Source: an uncultured Gammaproteobacteria bacterium
GTDB lineage: Bacteria > Pseudomonadota > Gammaproteobacteria > Enterobacterales > Psychrobiaceae
Length of the DNA stretch: 64,000 nucleotides
Direction of reading: 5' to 3'
Assembly (NCBI GenBank): GCA_937139475.1
Contig: CAKZQF010000102.1
Coordinates: 1-64,000 of the forward strand
The notes beneath the pieces were generated by a model, which saw nothing but the letters and a program-made list of their open reading frames with translations, had not been told where the DNA came from and did no database searches. A program made the translations under genes and the position numbers. Positions 61,477-64,000 of this stretch are shown piece by piece. Position 1 is the stretch's first letter; the number at the start of each line of letters is the position of its first letter.

Positions 61477-63603
61477 ATGAAGTTTAAGGTTTTTGGGGTA
61501 TTGATTTGTTTCGTTACCAGTTTTTTTGCGATTAATTTTTGGTCCCAGGTATCATTTGATATTATTCAAAAGGAACACCGTTCGCTATTACAGCAACTAA
61601 CCATTAAGCGCGCGATTCAAATAGAGCAGAACTTAGAGCAAGCAACACTGAGTCACCAATGGTTTGCTTATGAGCTAGCTAAGCCTCAAGACAACAAAAC
61701 TGATGCGCAACTTTTGCCTCTGGCCCACTACGTTGTTGAAAATTATCCCGAAATTACCCAAATCGCAATCTCACCTAACAATATCACGACACTGACGGTT
61801 CCTCACCGTGCGCAACTGATTGGCAATACAGTGAACCGCCCATCAGCGCTTACAGCTCCTAACGATGCACCAACGTATTTTTATGATACGCCGTATAATT
61901 ATCAAGGTAAAAGCGTCTTTATCAAGCACCTTCCAATTATCATAAATGACGTAATGTGGGGTTATATCTCATACACGCTGGATCTCAACCGAGTGTTTGC
62001 AAAAAATCACCTAAATGACCTCAATTCACAGCCGTTTGCCTATCAATTGGTTCATAGCAACAGGTACAACAGAGAGACAATTTTAATTAAGTCAAAACAG
62101 CCATTAGATCAGCAAATATATCAGGCAAGCATTAACCTGCCCAACGCCAATCTGTTGCTAAAAATGAGTTCTATAACAAAGTCTTATAATTCAACGATGA
62201 TAATGAACATTGTCTTTAGCATCGCTATTGCCTCGATATTTACCTTTGTTTGTTACCTAGGCTTGACCGAGCCCAATCGATTACGCAAACGTCTAAAGAA
62301 AGCACAGCAACAATTAGCCAACCTAAACATAATTACAAATAGCATTGTTAACAATGTTAGTGATGAAGTTCTTGTTAGCGATCCAAATGGCAAAGTTTTT
62401 ATTCATAATAAAAAAGCGATTGATAATGCGCATATGCCGATGAATATTATCTTTGCTAATGAACATAATGTAGAAACAACCCCCTTATTTGAACGAGATG
62501 GAAAAACGCCTATTGAGCCTACTCAACACCCGATTAACCGCGCACTGTTTAATAGAGAGTCAGTCTCAGAAAGTGTTGTACTGGTATCTGAAGGGAACAA
62601 AACTAAACATTTTAATTTAAACAGTCTTGTCATTAAAAATGAGCAAAACATGATAGGTGCCCTATGCATCAGTCATGAACTAAAGGATGAGACAACGTCA
62701 TTTATTGGAGAGCTATCTCGCAGTACGATACTGGAAATGCTAGAACGAGAAAAGCCGTTAATTGAGGTTTTTGAATATGCGATTCAACACGTTCAAGCCA
62801 TTGTGCCGGGTGTCATCGTGGCAATTTCCCTGGCAGACACTAATAAGCAGAAAATCCATACGGTATATGCGACTGACTTACCAAGTTTCTATCGCCAGCA
62901 TATCACTGGCAGCGAAATCAACGAACGCACAATGTCTAGCAATAGTGCAATCAGCCGAAACAAAATGATTATTGTTGAAGACATCAATCTTCACCCTTAT
63001 TGGATTGACGATAAGCAGGCAGCCAGCCAGGCAGGGTATAGAGCCTGTTGGTCACAGCCGATTAGAAATATTAACAATGAAGCCATTGGTTCCGTTGATT
63101 TTTATAGCGCAAACATTCTATCAGCAAAACCCGCGACAATTGTTACGCTTAAAGAGACGGCACATTTAGTAGAATTGGCGTTGGAGCGCCATAAAGACAT
63201 TTATCGCTTAAACCGCATCTCATTAGCAGTACAATATGCCAGCAATATTATCGTAATAACTGACGCGCTAGGGGTTGTTGAATACGTCAATCCCAAATTT
63301 ATTGAAGTTAGTCAATTCCACTCCGAGGAAGTTATAGGGACCGTTTTTCCTCTATTTGATAAAAAGCAGAGCACCAGCACGCTTAACCAACAAATTGCCG
63401 CGGCCTTGTCTTGTGCAGAGGCTTGGGGCGGGAATATATCAAGTATGACCAAGTCAGGTCAGAAATTTACCTCGTTCGCCACAATAACCCCGATTCTAGA
63501 TGACGATGAGCAGCTGCGCCAAATTGTCATTTGCCAAGACAAAATCTCTTACCTAACAGATACTCAAAGTCACGATGCAACGACAGGTTATCAACTACGC
63601 TAG
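61477..63603 (+). CDS. Membrane sensor with PAS-GAF-PAS domains and no output domain
   Basis: A 708-residue sensor. An N-terminal helix (about 4-22) and a second one (about 233-255) flank a periplasmic Cache-like domain of 210 residues. The cytoplasmic part has a PAS-like domain (about 285-395), a GAF domain (about 425-575; VGSVDFYSANILSAKPATIVTLKETAHLVELALERHK pattern) and a second PAS domain (about 590-690; VQYASNIIVITDALGVVEYVNPKF). Such proteins usually end in GGDEF/EAL or kinase domains. This one stops 20 residues after the last PAS at ISYLTDTQSHDATTGYQLR, which looks like the start of a GGDEF linker. It may be a truncated protein or work through a partner. Confidence 0.78.
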   Translation: MKFKVFGVLICFVTSFFAINFWSQVSFDIIQKEHRSLLQQLTIKRAIQIEQNLEQATLSHQWFAYELAKPQDNKTDAQLLPLAHYVVENYPEITQIAISPNNITTLTVPHRAQLIGNTVNRPSALTAPNDAPTYFYDTPYNYQGKSVFIKHLPIIINDVMWGYISYTLDLNRVFAKNHLNDLNSQPFAYQLVHSNRYNRETILIKSKQPLDQQIYQASINLPNANLLLKMSSITKSYNSTMIMNIVFSIAIASIFTFVCYLGLTEPNRLRKRLKKAQQQLANLNIITNSIVNNVSDEVLVSDPNGKVFIHNKKAIDNAHMPMNIIFANEHNVETTPLFERDGKTPIEPTQHPINRALFNRESVSESVVLVSEGNKTKHFNLNSLVIKNEQNMIGALCISHELKDETTSFIGELSRSTILEMLEREKPLIEVFEYAIQHVQAIVPGVIVAISLADTNKQKIHTVYATDLPSFYRQHITGSEINERTMSSNSAISRNKMIIVEDINLHPYWIDDKQAASQAGYRACWSQPIRNINNEAIGSVDFYSANILSAKPATIVTLKETAHLVELALERHKDIYRLNRISLAVQYASNIIVITDALGVVEYVNPKFIEVSQFHSEEVIGTVFPLFDKKQSTSTLNQQIAAALSCAEAWGGNISSMTKSGQKFTSFATITPILDDDEQLRQIVICQDKISYLTDTQSHDATTGYQLR

Positions 63604-63640
63604 CCTAAGCGCGAGTGCTTGCGCTTGTTCCGCGGTGTGC

Positions 63641-64000
63641 TTATAACCAGTGCGCTATTGCAACACCAATACTGATGGTGTTGTTCTGCAGGTTATAATC
63701 AATCAAACTTTCACCATAACCACCGGTAAACTGGATATAGCCAAGCACCCTGTCATTCCACGGTAATGGGTGACTATAATCAAGGCTTACCCCTTGATGA
63801 GAGTCACCAGAGAACAAGTTCCGGATGGCTAACGATACCTGATGGCGCTGGTGTTTATAGGCTAATATTACCTCTCCATGCCCCATGTATTCAGTTAGAT
63901 CAGGATTGTCATCATCATCTAGAGACTCTCGTAGCCTCCGCCATGTGCGAAGCTCTACCGCGAGCGTACGTTCATTTGACCATTCACGGTGTACAGCAGC
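63641..64000 (-). CDS. pldA: Outer membrane phospholipase A, C-terminal part
   Basis: The frame is open to the right edge, so the 5' part is outside the window. 119 residues are visible, including DDDDNPDLTEYMGHGEV, VSLDYSHPLPWNDRVLGYIQFTGGYGESLIDYN and the final strand ISIGVAIAHWL. They match the last beta-strands of PldA (E. coli has DDNPDITKYMGYYQ and YSGYGESLIDYN). PldA hydrolyses phospholipids in the outer membrane. The catalytic Ser/His are in the missing part. Confidence 0.92.
   Translation of the reverse strand, partial: AAVHREWSNERTLAVELRTWRRLRESLDDDDNPDLTEYMGHGEVILAYKHQRHQVSLAIRNLFSGDSHQGVSLDYSHPLPWNDRVLGYIQFTGGYGESLIDYNLQNNTISIGVAIAHWL

Noticed and set aside
1..64000. CRISPR arrays, tRNA genes and riboswitches
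   Set aside because: No regularly spaced repeats, no convincing cloverleaf sequence and no recognisable aptamer were seen by reading; this was not a computed search.

Overview
The window looks like chromosomal DNA of a marine gammaproteobacterium of the Alteromonadales, probably close to Colwellia or Thalassotalea. This rests on gene content (RegB/RegA-like redox pair, thrABC with a thrL attenuator, SlyD, PldA, NupC, ElaA, GmhB, many TonB receptors), a moderate-to-low GC look, and dispersed intergenic repeats ending in ATACCAAT. It is an inference from style, not a taxonomic proof.

Layout. Positions 1-200 hold the minus-strand P1 promoter of an rRNA operon that lies just outside the left edge. 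From 0.2 to 14 kb are housekeeping and small accessory genes: LysR/pirin pair, gmhB, a pyrroline-2-carboxylate reductase plus Xaa-Pro aminopeptidase operon, acpH, a DsbA-like protein, an RluA-type pseudouridine synthase, a DUF885-like peptidase, trmL, and LysR with an FMN reductase. From 14 to 20.5 kb is a hydroxyproline catabolic cluster: D-amino acid dehydrogenase, trans-3-hydroxyproline dehydratase, an internally deleted pyrroline-4-hydroxy-2-carboxylate deaminase, 4-hydroxyproline epimerase, alpha-ketoglutarate semialdehyde dehydrogenase and a GntR/FCD regulator. A TTGTATACAA palindrome sits both in this cluster and in front of the reductase/aminopeptidase operon at 2.9 kb, which suggests one regulon for hydroxyproline and proline peptides.

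From 21.5 to 43 kb is a set of genes that together could take up and degrade alkyl sulfates: two alkyl sulfatases, a TonB receptor, a DUF1254 protein, two AraC regulators, a fatty acyl-CoA ligase, DUF1302 and DUF1329 envelope proteins, and a GMC alcohol dehydrogenase. A copper-type (OprC/NosA-like) TonB receptor follows.

At 45,088-48,684 lies what I consider the main discovery: a 3.6-kb mobile element with 27-bp terminal inverted repeats (25 of 27 identical) and an 11-bp target duplication (ATTATTTTAAT). It landed exactly in the tip of the bidirectional terminator hairpin between the TonB receptor and the regA-like gene. Its large gene encodes a DnaQ-type DEDDh exonuclease fused to two zinc ribbons and a DDE-transposase-like region; two small lipoprotein genes are passengers.

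From 48.7 kb on are the redox two-component pair, the thrABC operon with an unannotated 21-residue Thr/Ile leader peptide and attenuator, slyD, small envelope and hypothetical genes, an alpha/beta hydrolase, elaA, nupC, a membrane PAS/GAF sensor lacking an output domain, and the 3' part of pldA running off the right edge. No tRNA gene or CRISPR array was seen.
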